Positions 6,975 through 14,095 of a stretch of DNA of 18,015 nucleotides are shown piece after piece. Source of the stretch: Caulobacter sp. (lineage in GTDB: Bacteria > Pseudomonadota > Alphaproteobacteria > Caulobacterales > Caulobacteraceae); assembly GCA_028291125.1 (NCBI GenBank), contig JAQGIN010000198.1, positions 1-18,015 on the forward strand, written 5' to 3'. Both the position numbers and the translations under genes were made by a program. Numbering within the stretch: the first letter of the stretch is position 1; every line of letters begins with the position of its first letter. The notes below the pieces were generated by a model. It saw nothing but the letters and a program-made list of their open reading frames with translations, was not told the origin of the DNA and did not search any database.

Positions 6975-7054
6975 GCGTGATGCGGGAAGTTGTCCGTGCT
7001 TTCTGGGGAGAACGAGTCGCGGTGACTTGGGGCCCTAACTTCAAAGTTGTTGGC

Positions 7055-7060
7055 TAGGAG
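7055..7060 (+). promoter_or_regulatory. pilA ribosome binding site
   Basis: TAGGAG lies 8 bases upstream of the pilA ATG at 7069 and fixes the start. The TAG at 7055-7057 is also the stop codon of the possible upstream reading frame beginning at 6980. Confidence 0.75.
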
Positions 7061-7068
7061 ATTAAGTC

Positions 7069-7233
7069 ATGTCGAAATTTGTCACCCGCTTCTTGAACGA
7101 TGAATCCGGCGCCACGGCCATCGAATACGGCCTGATCGTCGCCCTGATGGCCGCCGCCATCGTCACGGCCTTCACCGCCCTCGGTGGCGGCTTGATTGCG
7201 AAGTTCCAGAGCATCGTCACCTCGCTGGGCTAG
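7069..7233 (+). CDS. pilA: Flp/Fap-type major pilin PilA
   Basis: This is the major subunit of the Tad (Flp, type IVb) pilus. The 54-residue prepilin has a short leader, MSKFVTRFLNDESG, cut after Gly14, and a mature part beginning ATAIEYGLIVALMA with the Flp signature Glu5-Tyr6 followed by a hydrophobic helix. The mature pilin is 40 residues, at the small end even for Flp pilins. The leader-to-helix junction closely resembles Caulobacter crescentus PilA as I recall it. TAGGAG is well placed before the ATG. Two TAG stops stand in tandem, then a palindrome and a strong terminator separate it from cpaA, so pilA is probably made from a short abundant monocistronic mRNA. Regulation by CtrA is suggested by the box 94 bp upstream. 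Confidence 0.96.
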   Translation: MSKFVTRFLNDESGATAIEYGLIVALMAAAIVTAFTALGGGLIAKFQSIVTSLG

Positions 7234-7246
7234 TAGTCCGAAGACC

Positions 7247-7264
7247 GAACCGCGATCGCGGTTC
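7247..7264. repeat. Perfect 18-bp palindrome 3' of pilA
   Basis: GAACCGCGATCGCGGTTC is a perfect palindrome lying 13 bp after the pilA stop and 8 bp before the terminator stem. In RNA it could fold as a short hairpin protecting the pilA 3' end; in DNA it could be a dimer-binding site. Confidence 0.6.
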
Positions 7265-7272
7265 TGACGACG

Positions 7273-7309
7273 AGGGCCGCGGCGGAAACGCCGCGGCCCT
7301 TTTTCTTTG
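7273..7309 (+). terminator. Rho-independent terminator after pilA
   Basis: AGGGCCGCGGCG (7273-7284) pairs perfectly with CGCCGCGGCCCT (7289-7300) across a GAAA tetraloop, followed by a T-rich run (TTTTCTTT). The 12-bp GC stem, GNRA-type loop and U tract make this a textbook intrinsic terminator. It should cut off most pilA transcription before cpaA. Confidence 0.93.
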
Positions 7310-7374
7310 TCCGCGGAAACCCTTGCTTCACGCGCCGCCGGCAGGATGGCGTCGACGCCCACGGTCGGATCGCC

Positions 7375-7887
7375 ATGCACGCCCTTTCGCTCGCCCTGCT
7401 GTTCGTCCTTCCCGCCCTGGCGATCATCGCGGCGCTGAGGGACGTCACCAGCTTCACCATTCCCAACTGGATTTCCGGCGCCCTGGCGGCCGCTTTCCTG
7501 CCGGCGGCCCTGGCGGCGGGCGCACCGTTGGCGACGATCGGACTGGGCGTCGCGGTCGGGGCCGCTGGCCTGATCGTCGGCATGGGCATGTTCGCGGCCG
7601 GCTGGGTCGGCGGCGGCGACGCCAAGCTGCTGGCGGCCTGCGCCCTGTGGTTGGGCTGGCCGGCCGTGCTGCCGTTCCTCCTGGCCACCGGCCTGGCCGG
7701 CGGCGCCCTGACCCTGCTTCTCCTGGCCCTGAGGTCGGCCTGGGTGGAGCCGGCCCTGGCCGGAAGCCCGGCCTGGATCCGCCGTTTGGCGGCGCCGGGC
7801 GGCGACATCCCCTACGGCGTCGCTATCGCCATCGGCGCCTTGGCCGCCTTCCCGCAGGGCGCCCTGGCGGCGGGCCTGTTCGCCTGA
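7375..7887 (+). CDS. cpaA: Prepilin peptidase CpaA (TadV-type, A24 family)
   Basis: CpaA is an inner-membrane aspartyl protease that removes the leader from PilA and probably from the two TadE-like pseudopilins. The 170-residue, highly hydrophobic protein has the two catalytic aspartates of the A24 family: Asp23 in ALRDVTSFTIPN and Asp82 in the GGGDAKLL motif. It lacks the N-terminal methyltransferase domain of classical PilD, which is normal for TadV/CpaA. The ATG at 7375 has GGAT 5 bases upstream, a weak ribosome binding site. The terminator after pilA means cpaA depends on read-through or on a promoter in 7310-7374 that I could not identify. A 181-bp gap then separates it from cpaB. Confidence 0.95.
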   Translation: MHALSLALLFVLPALAIIAALRDVTSFTIPNWISGALAAAFLPAALAAGAPLATIGLGVAVGAAGLIVGMGMFAAGWVGGGDAKLLAACALWLGWPAVLPFLLATGLAGGALTLLLLALRSAWVEPALAGSPAWIRRLAAPGGDIPYGVAIAIGALAAFPQGALAAGLFA

Positions 7888-8068
7888 CGCGACTCAAGGT
7901 CGCAGACGAGAAAACCCGCCGCTCCGCCCGAACCTTTTAGTCGGCGTTAACCATGTCAACGCCAGCATGACCCCGGCCCGGAACGGCCGATCGATATTCC
8001 ATGCGAGCGGCTCTGGGGACGGCGTGTCCGCCGGCTTCCATCGCACCCGCCAGAGACCGTAGTCGCGT
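7888..8068 (+). promoter_or_regulatory. Gap between cpaA and cpaB with candidate regulatory elements
   Basis: This 181-bp stretch is the only large gap in the plus-strand run downstream of cpaA. It holds an inverted repeat just after the cpaA stop (GCGAC/GTCGC, 7889-7903), the octamer TTAACCAT (7947-7954), which resembles a CtrA half-site, and GGCGTT/AACGCC arms (7943-7948, 7958-7963) flanking that octamer. A separate promoter for cpaB-tadC is plausible, but no -35/-10 pair is clear. Confidence 0.4.
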
Positions 8069-8959
8069 ATGAATCCCGCCCGCATCATGATCGTCTTGAT
8101 CGCCGCCGTCTCGGCCATCGGCCTGGCCGTGGTGGTGCAGCACGTTTTAAAGGGCAAGGCCGCGCCCGAATCGGAGGCGGTGGCCCAGACCAGCGGCAAG
8201 CCGATGACCCTGGTGCTGGTGGCCAAGCGCGACCTGGCGATCGGCGCGCGGCTGGCGGTCGGCGATGTCGCCTGGCAGACTTGGCCGTCGGACGCCGTCA
8301 ATCCCGCCTTCATCACCAACGGCGCCGCGCCGGCGGCGGCGACCAGCGCGGTTCAATCCGCCAAGGGGGCCGCCCAGGCCGTGGCCGTGGCGGCCGGCGA
8401 CATGATCGGCGGCGTCAGCCCCGAAAAGGCCGTCGAGGGCGCGATCGTTCGCGACCCGATCCTGGCCGGCGAGCCGATCACCGCCCGCAAGATCGTGCGT
8501 GGCGGCGAAGGCGGCTACCTGTCGGTGGTGCTGCAGCCGGGCAAGCGGGCGATGTCGGTGGCGATCACCACCGAGACCGCCGCCGGCGGCTTCATCCTGC
8601 CGGGCGACCGCGTCGACGTGCTGCAAAGCCACGAAACGGAGGGCGGTGGCGAAGGCGGCCAGAACCGCAAGGTCATGATCGCCGAGACGGTGCTGCGCAA
8701 TGTCCGCGTCCTGGCCCTCGACCAGAGCACGACGGCGGGCAAGGACGCCAAGGCCATGGTCGCCGCCACCGCCACCCTCGAGGTCGGGGCGCAGGACGCC
8801 GAGGCCCTGACCCGGGCCAAGGCCGTCGGACCGGTGACCCTGTCGCTGCGGGCCTATACCGACCTGGGCGCGCCGTCGGGACTGTCGTCGCCCGAGGACG
8901 CCACCCTGGTGCGCGTCAATCGCGGCGGCCAGACCACCAGCCTGGCGGTGGGTCCATGA
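8069..8959 (+). CDS. cpaB: Flp pilus assembly protein CpaB (RcpC)
   Basis: The 296-residue periplasmic protein has an N-terminal membrane anchor (~residues 6-23, IMIVLIAAVSAIGLAVVV). A SAF-type domain begins TLVLVAKRDLAIGARLAVGD (~47-66), and a second conserved RcpC-like part begins GGYLSVVLQPGKRAMSVAI and continues through GGFILPGDRVDVL. RcpC/CpaB proteins act with the secretin in the periplasm. The start matches the family (short basic MNPAR before the anchor), but the ribosome binding site is weak. The ATG is part of a GAATC (GANTC) site. It overlaps cpaC by ATGA, so the two are translationally coupled. Confidence 0.94.
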   Translation: MNPARIMIVLIAAVSAIGLAVVVQHVLKGKAAPESEAVAQTSGKPMTLVLVAKRDLAIGARLAVGDVAWQTWPSDAVNPAFITNGAAPAAATSAVQSAKGAAQAVAVAAGDMIGGVSPEKAVEGAIVRDPILAGEPITARKIVRGGEGGYLSVVLQPGKRAMSVAITTETAAGGFILPGDRVDVLQSHETEGGGEGGQNRKVMIAETVLRNVRVLALDQSTTAGKDAKAMVAATATLEVGAQDAEALTRAKAVGPVTLSLRAYTDLGAPSGLSSPEDATLVRVNRGGQTTSLAVGP

Positions 8960-10443
8960 TCCGTTGGCGTCGGCTTCTCCCGCTCGTTCTGGCCGCGACC
9001 TTGGCCACCGTGGGCGGGGCTCAGGCCGACGGTCCGGTGCGCGGGGCCACCCACGCCTGGCGGCCGGCCGCCCGCGCCACGACGACGCCGGCGCCCCGCG
9101 AGGCCGACATGGTGCTGCGCGTCGACCTGACGGCGGGCGCGGGCAGCCGCACCTTGGAGCTGCCGCGCGGCAAGTCGGCGATCGTCGAACTGCCGGTCGA
9201 CGTCCGCGACGTGCTGGTGACCAATCCGGCCGTGGCCGACGCCGTGCTGCGCACGCCGCGCCGCATCCATGTGCTGGGCGTGGCCAGCGGTTCCACCGAC
9301 GCGGTGTTCTTCGACGGGGCGGGCCGCAAGATCCTGTCGCTCGACATCCGCGTCGCCCAGGACACCGAGGTGTTGGCCGACACCCTGCGGCGGGTGCTGC
9401 CCAACGCCCGCATCGCCGTCGAACCGGTGCGCGACAGCGTCATTCTCACCGGGCTGGTGATGACCGCCGGCGATTCCGAGAAGGCCTCGCAGATCGCCTC
9501 CCGCTTCGTGGCCAAGCCGGAGGACGTGCTCAACATGCTGTCCATCGCCGGCAAGGACCAGGTGATGCTCAAGGTGCGCATCGTCGAGGTGCAGCGCTCG
9601 ATCATCAAGCAGCTGGGTTTCAATCTCAACGCCGCGCTCGGCCGGCTCAACGACACCCAGTTCGTCTTCGGCCTAGCCCCAACCTTCGGGGTCAACAACA
9701 GCCTGGTGGGCGGCGCCACCGGCGGCGTCCGTCATGTCGGCGGCAGCGGCGACAGCGCCAGCGCCGTGGTCCAGGCCTTCGAACGCACCGGCCTGATGCG
9801 CATCCTGTCGGAGCCCAGCCTGACGGCGGTGTCCGGCGAGGCCGGCAAGTTCCTGGTCGGCGGCGAGTTTCCGGTGCCGGTCGGCCGCGACCAGACCGGT
9901 CGCATCTCCATCGAGTTCAAACCCTACGGGGTGGGCCTGGGCTATACGCCGATCGTGCTGTCGGGCGGGCGGATCTCGCTGAAGCTGTCGACCGAGGTCT
10001 CCGAACTCAGCAATCTGGGCGCCTTCACCCTGTCCTCCGGCGGCGGCTCGGCTGTCCTGACCATTCCGGGCCTCAGCGTCCGCCGGGCCGAGACCACGGT
10101 CGAGCTGCCATCGGGCGGCTCGCTGATGATCGCCGGCCTGCTGCAGCAGCAGAGCAAGCAGACCATCGACGCCGTCCCGGGCATGACCAGCCTGCCGGTT
10201 TTGGGCACCCTGTTCCGCTCGCGTGACTATCTCAACGGCGAGACCGAACTGGTGATTATCGTCACCCCCTACATCGTCGACCCGACCCGGCCGCAGGATC
10301 TACAGACCCCGGCCGACGGGCTGGAGATCGCCGGCGACGTCAGCACCGTGCTGCTGGGCCGGCTCAACAAGGTGGTCAAGGCTCCGGCCGGGGCCAATGC
10401 CGGGCGCGCCTATCAGGGCCCGGTCGGCTACGTGATCGAGTGA
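8956..10443 (+). CDS. cpaC: Pilus outer-membrane secretin CpaC (RcpA)
   Basis: CpaC forms the outer-membrane channel through which the Tad pilus emerges. The 495-residue protein has a signal peptide (MIRWRRLLPLVL..., cut near AQA at ~24). It then has a pilus assembly N domain (~50-130, with VRDVLVTNPAVADAVL), a BON-like region (~130-200, with VILTGLV), and the secretin domain from ~205 (KVRIVEVQRSIIKQLGFNL). The conserved C-terminal block is LPVLGTLFRSRDYLNGETELVIIVTPYIV (~413-441), split here only for reading. The start ATG overlaps the cpaB stop. No pilotin-type C-terminal extension is evident beyond ~50 residues. The small exported protein at 6354-6755 resembles its N domain. Confidence 0.95.
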   Translation: MIRWRRLLPLVLAATLATVGGAQADGPVRGATHAWRPAARATTTPAPREADMVLRVDLTAGAGSRTLELPRGKSAIVELPVDVRDVLVTNPAVADAVLRTPRRIHVLGVASGSTDAVFFDGAGRKILSLDIRVAQDTEVLADTLRRVLPNARIAVEPVRDSVILTGLVMTAGDSEKASQIASRFVAKPEDVLNMLSIAGKDQVMLKVRIVEVQRSIIKQLGFNLNAALGRLNDTQFVFGLAPTFGVNNSLVGGATGGVRHVGGSGDSASAVVQAFERTGLMRILSEPSLTAVSGEAGKFLVGGEFPVPVGRDQTGRISIEFKPYGVGLGYTPIVLSGGRISLKLSTEVSELSNLGAFTLSSGGGSAVLTIPGLSVRRAETTVELPSGGSLMIAGLLQQQSKQTIDAVPGMTSLPVLGTLFRSRDYLNGETELVIIVTPYIVDPTRPQDLQTPADGLEIAGDVSTVLLGRLNKVVKAPAGANAGRAYQGPVGYVIE

Positions 10444-10453
10444 GGGCGTGAGC

Positions 10454-11182
10454 ATGATCCGACATCGGCCGATCCTCGCCGCCCTCGCGGTCGCCGCCCT
10501 CGGCGCCCTCTCGGCCTGCGCCGCGATCGAGGCCGCGTCGCAAGACCCCGCCCAGGCCCTGGCCGCCACGCCGACCGAGCAGTGGTCGACGCGGACCAAG
10601 GTGACCGGCCAGCCCGACGAGATCCGCCTGGCGGTGCACGCCGGCGGCCTGTCCGGCGCGCAATCGCGGGCGCTGGAGGATCTGGTCGTTCGCTGGTTGA
10701 TCGAGGACGCTCGCGAGATCGTGGTCAGCGCGCCGCTCGAAGGCCCCCAGGTCGCCACCGCCCGGCGCATGGCGATCATCGCCCGCGAACGCCTGATCGC
10801 CTACGGCGCGCCGGCCGAACGGGTTCGGATCGTCGGCTATGACGCCGCCGCCGCCGACGGTCCGGTCGTCGCCATCCCGAGCGACCCGCCGCTGCGGATC
10901 GGCTTCGTGCGCTATCACGTCCAGACCCCGACCTGCGGCCTGGCGTGGGAGAATCTGACGGCGACGCGCGAAAATGCCCCGATGAGCAATTTCGGCTGCG
11001 CGGTCACCGCCAATATCGCCGCCCAGGTGGCCAATCCCCAGGATCTCGAACGGCCGCGTGACAGCACGCCGGTCGACGCCGGACGCCGCGACGTGGTGAT
11101 CGGCAAATATCGTCGCGGCGAGGTGACCTCGTCGGCGCGCGACGAGCAGGCGGTCGGCACGGTCTCCAGGACCATTCCCTGA
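10454..11182 (+). CDS. cpaD: Pilus assembly lipoprotein CpaD
   Basis: CpaD is an outer-membrane-associated lipoprotein partner of the CpaC secretin. The 242-residue product has a lipoprotein signal ending in the lipobox LSAC, with Cys22 as the lipidated residue. An OmpA-like or Pal-like middle region contains IVVSAPLEGPQVATARRMAI. The family-typical C-terminal block includes Cys161 (PTCGLAW), NFGCA with Cys182, and RRDVVIGKYRRG. The two cysteines probably form a disulfide. A GTG at 10448 is in frame two codons upstream, but AGGG (10443-10446) is better spaced for the ATG at 10454. The cpaC stop is 10 bp before this ATG, and its own stop shares one base with cpaE (TGATG). Confidence 0.92.
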   Translation: MIRHRPILAALAVAALGALSACAAIEAASQDPAQALAATPTEQWSTRTKVTGQPDEIRLAVHAGGLSGAQSRALEDLVVRWLIEDAREIVVSAPLEGPQVATARRMAIIARERLIAYGAPAERVRIVGYDAAAADGPVVAIPSDPPLRIGFVRYHVQTPTCGLAWENLTATRENAPMSNFGCAVTANIAAQVANPQDLERPRDSTPVDAGRRDVVIGKYRRGEVTSSARDEQAVGTVSRTIP

Positions 11183-12612
11183 TGGCGACGCATCCGCTCG
11201 ACCACGATCCCTTCGACCTGGCCTTCGCCGCCGACGGCGAAGCGCCGGCCGAGGCTTGGCCGCCGACCGAGCCGGCGGAGGATCCGTTCGCCGCCTTCCC
11301 GCCGGCCCGGCCGCCCGGGATCGCCGTCGCTCCGGCCGACCCGCTCGGCCGGCCGGCCGCCGGGCCCCGCGCCAATCCCGTGCACGAGATGATCGCCGGA
11401 GCCGAGGCGGCCCTGGGCGAGGTCAATGTCCCGCGCATCACCCTGCACGCCTTCTGCGCCAAGGCCCAGACCGCCGACCTGGTCGAGCGGGCCGGGGCCG
11501 ACCGCCGCATGGCCCGGGCCTCGACTGTGGTGCGGACAGGCGGCCTGGACGCCGCCGTCATCCATTACCAGACCCAGTCGACGCCTTCGCTGGTGTTGGT
11601 CGAGAGCCTCGACGACGCGCCGCGGCTGCTGGCCCAGCTCGACGCCCTGGCCCAGGTCTGCGACGCCGGCACCAAGGTGGTGGTGATCGGCCAGGCCAAC
11701 GACATCGCCCTGTATCGCGAGCTGATCCGCCGCGGCGTCAGCGACTATCTGACTCCGCCGCTCGGCCCGCTGTCGATCATCCAGGCGGTGGCCAATCTCT
11801 ACGCCGACCCGTCGGCCCCGTTCGTCGGCCGGCAGATCGCCTTCGTCGGCGCCAAGGGCGGGGTGGGGGCCTCGACCCTGGCCCACAACTTCGCCTGGTC
11901 GATAGCCGAACGGATGCAGGCGGCGACGGTGATCGTCGATCTCGACCTGGCCTTCGGCACCGCCGGCCTCGATTTCAACCAAGACCCGCTGCAGGGCGTG
12001 GCCGACGCCCTGTCGCAGCCCGACCGGCTGGATTCGGTGTTGATGGACCGGATGATGGTCCGCTGCGGCGAGCGGCTGTCGCTGTTCGCCGCCCCGGCCA
12101 ACCTGGAGCAGGACTACGACATCGGCAGCGACGCCTTCGAGGAGGTGACGCACCGGATCCGCGGCGCGGCGCCGTTCGTGGTCCTCGACCTGCCGCACGT
12201 CTGGACGACCTGGAGCCGCAAGGTGCTGGTCGGCTCCGACGACCTGGTGGTGGTGGCGACGCCCGACCTGGCCTCGCTGCGCAACGCCAAGAACATCATC
12301 GATCTGGTGCGCGAGGCCCGGCCCAACGACGTGCCGCCGCGGCTGGTGCTCAACCAGGTCGGCGTGCCGGGCCGTCCGGAGATCCCGGTCAAAGATTTCG
12401 GCGAGGCGTTGGGCGTGCCGCCGTCCCTGGTGCTGCCGTTCGACGCCAAGACCTTCGGCCTGGCCGCCAACAACGGCCAGATGATCGCCGAGGTGGCCCC
12501 GAGATCGAAGGCCGCCGAGGGGGTCGATCACCTCGCCCGGCTGATCAGTCGGCGCGAGCCGCCGCCGGTCCAGAAGAGCTCGCTCTTCTCGGGCCTGTTC
12601 CGCAAGGCCTAG
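11182..12612 (+). CDS. cpaE: Pilus assembly ATPase CpaE (TadZ), MinD/ParA family
   Basis: CpaE/TadZ is a MinD-like ATPase that places the Tad machine at the cell pole. The 476-residue protein starts with a ~75-residue Pro/Ala-rich, probably disordered segment holding two DPF motifs (HDPFDLAF and EDPFAAF). Next is a receiver-like domain (~90-212), in which the position usually held by the phospho-acceptor Asp appears to be Glu141 (LVLVES), so it is likely not phosphorylated. The ATPase domain has the deviant Walker A KGGVGAST from Lys225 and VIVDLDLAFGTAGLDF as the Walker A'-like strand. Its start overlaps the cpaD stop by one base, and only three bases separate it from cpaF. Confidence 0.94.
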   Translation: MATHPLDHDPFDLAFAADGEAPAEAWPPTEPAEDPFAAFPPARPPGIAVAPADPLGRPAAGPRANPVHEMIAGAEAALGEVNVPRITLHAFCAKAQTADLVERAGADRRMARASTVVRTGGLDAAVIHYQTQSTPSLVLVESLDDAPRLLAQLDALAQVCDAGTKVVVIGQANDIALYRELIRRGVSDYLTPPLGPLSIIQAVANLYADPSAPFVGRQIAFVGAKGGVGASTLAHNFAWSIAERMQAATVIVDLDLAFGTAGLDFNQDPLQGVADALSQPDRLDSVLMDRMMVRCGERLSLFAAPANLEQDYDIGSDAFEEVTHRIRGAAPFVVLDLPHVWTTWSRKVLVGSDDLVVVATPDLASLRNAKNIIDLVREARPNDVPPRLVLNQVGVPGRPEIPVKDFGEALGVPPSLVLPFDAKTFGLAANNGQMIAEVAPRSKAAEGVDHLARLISRREPPPVQKSSLFSGLFRKA

Positions 12613-12615
12613 GGC

Positions 12616-14091
12616 GTGTTCGGCAAGCGCGACCAGACTCTCGCCCCGGGTCGTCCGGCCGCGCCGCCGGCCGAGGCCGAGGCGGCGATCGTCGTCAGCC
12701 CCAAGGCCGCCAAGCCCGCCGCCGCCGCGCCGTCGCCGCCGCTGGGCGCCGCCGCCGGCCAGGCCACGCGCCGGATCGCCGAGACCGGCGGCGCGACCAC
12801 TCAGATCGTCCGTGAACAGAGCGACTACTACCACGCCACCAAGACCACGATCTTCAACGCCCTGCTCAACACCATCGACCTGTCGCAGCTGGCCCAGCTG
12901 GACCAAAAGGCGGCGGCCGAGGAGATCAGCGACATCGTCGCCGAACTGGTGGCGATCAAGAACGTCTCGATGTCGGTGTCGGAGCAGGAGCACCTGGTCT
13001 CCGACATCATCAACGACGTGCTCGGCTACGGCCCGCTCGAGCCGCTGCTGGCCCGCGACGACATCGCCGACATCATGGTCAACGGCGCCAACCGGGTGTT
13101 CATCGAGGTCGGCGGCAAGGTGCAGCTGACCAATGTGCGGTTCCGCGACAACCAGCAACTGATGAACATCTGCCAGCGGATCGTCAGCCAGGTCGGTCGC
13201 CGCGTCGACGAGAGCTCGCCGATCTGCGACGCCCGCCTGCCGGACGGCAGCCGCGTCAATGTCATCGCCCCGCCGCTGGCGCTGGACGGCCCCACCCTGA
13301 CCATTCGCAAGTTCCGCCGCGACAAGCTGACCATGAAGACCCTGGTCGAGTATGGCTCGATCAGTCCGGAAGGGGCGCGGGTGCTGGGGGTGATCGGGGC
13401 CTGCCGCTGCAACGTCATCATCTCGGGCGGCACCGGTTCGGGCAAGACCACCCTGCTCAACACCCTGACCGCCTTCATCGACCCCACCGAGCGGGTGGTG
13501 ACCTGCGAGGACGCCGCCGAGCTGCAGCTGCAGCAGCCGCATGTCGTCCGCCTGGAAACCCGGCCCGCCAATCTGGAAGGCCAGGGGGCGATCACCATGC
13601 GCGACTTGGTCAGGAACTGCCTGCGCATGCGTCCCGAGCGGATCATCGTCGGCGAGGTGCGCGGCCCCGAGGCCTTCGATTTGCTGCAGGCGATGAACAC
13701 CGGCCACGACGGCTCGATGGGCACCCTGCACGCCAACAGCCCGCGCGAGGCGATCGGTCGGGTCGAGAGCATGATCACCATGGGCGGCTACGGCCTGCCG
13801 TCCAAGACCATCAAGGACATGATCGTCGGCTCGGTCGACGTCATCATCCAGGCCGCCCGCCTGCGCGACGGCAGCCGCCGCATCACCCACATCACCGAGG
13901 TGGTCGGGCTCGAGGGCGACGTCGTCGTCACCCAGGACCTGTTCGTCTACGACATCACCGGCGAGGACGAGCGCGGCAATGTGATTGGCCGTCACCGGTC
14001 CACCGGCATCGCCCGGCCGCGGTTCTGGGATCGGGCCCGCTATTACGGTCTCGAGCGCGAACTGGCCGAAGCCCTCGACGCGGCGGAATAG
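12616..14091 (+). CDS. cpaF: Tad pilus motor ATPase CpaF (TadA)
   Basis: CpaF is the cytoplasmic secretion ATPase of the type II/IV family that powers pilus extension (and, for Tad pili, retraction). The 491-residue protein has an Ala/Pro-rich N-terminal tail (~1-70) and a helical N-terminal domain. The catalytic part has Walker A GGTGSGKTT (271-279, Lys277), an Asp/Glu box around TCEDAAELQLQ, the Walker B-like IIVGEVRGPEAFD and the His box GTLHAN (369-374, His372). The start is a GTG at 12616, encoding MFGKR, a common CpaF opening; the Shine-Dalgarno is poor. It lies 3 bases after cpaE and 4 bases before tadB, so expression is probably coupled. Confidence 0.96.
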   Translation: MFGKRDQTLAPGRPAAPPAEAEAAIVVSPKAAKPAAAAPSPPLGAAAGQATRRIAETGGATTQIVREQSDYYHATKTTIFNALLNTIDLSQLAQLDQKAAAEEISDIVAELVAIKNVSMSVSEQEHLVSDIINDVLGYGPLEPLLARDDIADIMVNGANRVFIEVGGKVQLTNVRFRDNQQLMNICQRIVSQVGRRVDESSPICDARLPDGSRVNVIAPPLALDGPTLTIRKFRRDKLTMKTLVEYGSISPEGARVLGVIGACRCNVIISGGTGSGKTTLLNTLTAFIDPTERVVTCEDAAELQLQQPHVVRLETRPANLEGQGAITMRDLVRNCLRMRPERIIVGEVRGPEAFDLLQAMNTGHDGSMGTLHANSPREAIGRVESMITMGGYGLPSKTIKDMIVGSVDVIIQAARLRDGSRRITHITEVVGLEGDVVVTQDLFVYDITGEDERGNVIGRHRSTGIARPRFWDRARYYGLERELAEALDAAE

Positions 14092-14095
14092 GGCG

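Larger units (their letters stand above)
6756..7068. promoter_or_regulatory. Divergent regulatory interval upstream of pilA, with AT-rich core
   Basis: This 313-bp gap separates the secretin-N-domain gene from pilA and holds no convincing gene. By hand count 6851-6950 is 29% G+C, in sharp contrast to the GC-rich coding DNA on both sides. It contains an inverted repeat (6853-6874), two CtrA-like boxes (6804-6818 and 6960-6974), GANTC sites at 6788-6792 and 6852-6856, a possible 25-codon reading frame (6980-7057) and the pilA ribosome binding site. No clear sigma-70 or sigma-54 promoter could be assigned. Confidence 0.75.

Noticed and set aside
7037..7048. AACTT/AAGTT inverted repeat just before the pilA ribosome binding site
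   Set aside because: A 4-5 bp AT-rich stem is too weak to be a convincing hairpin, and such short symmetry is common by chance.
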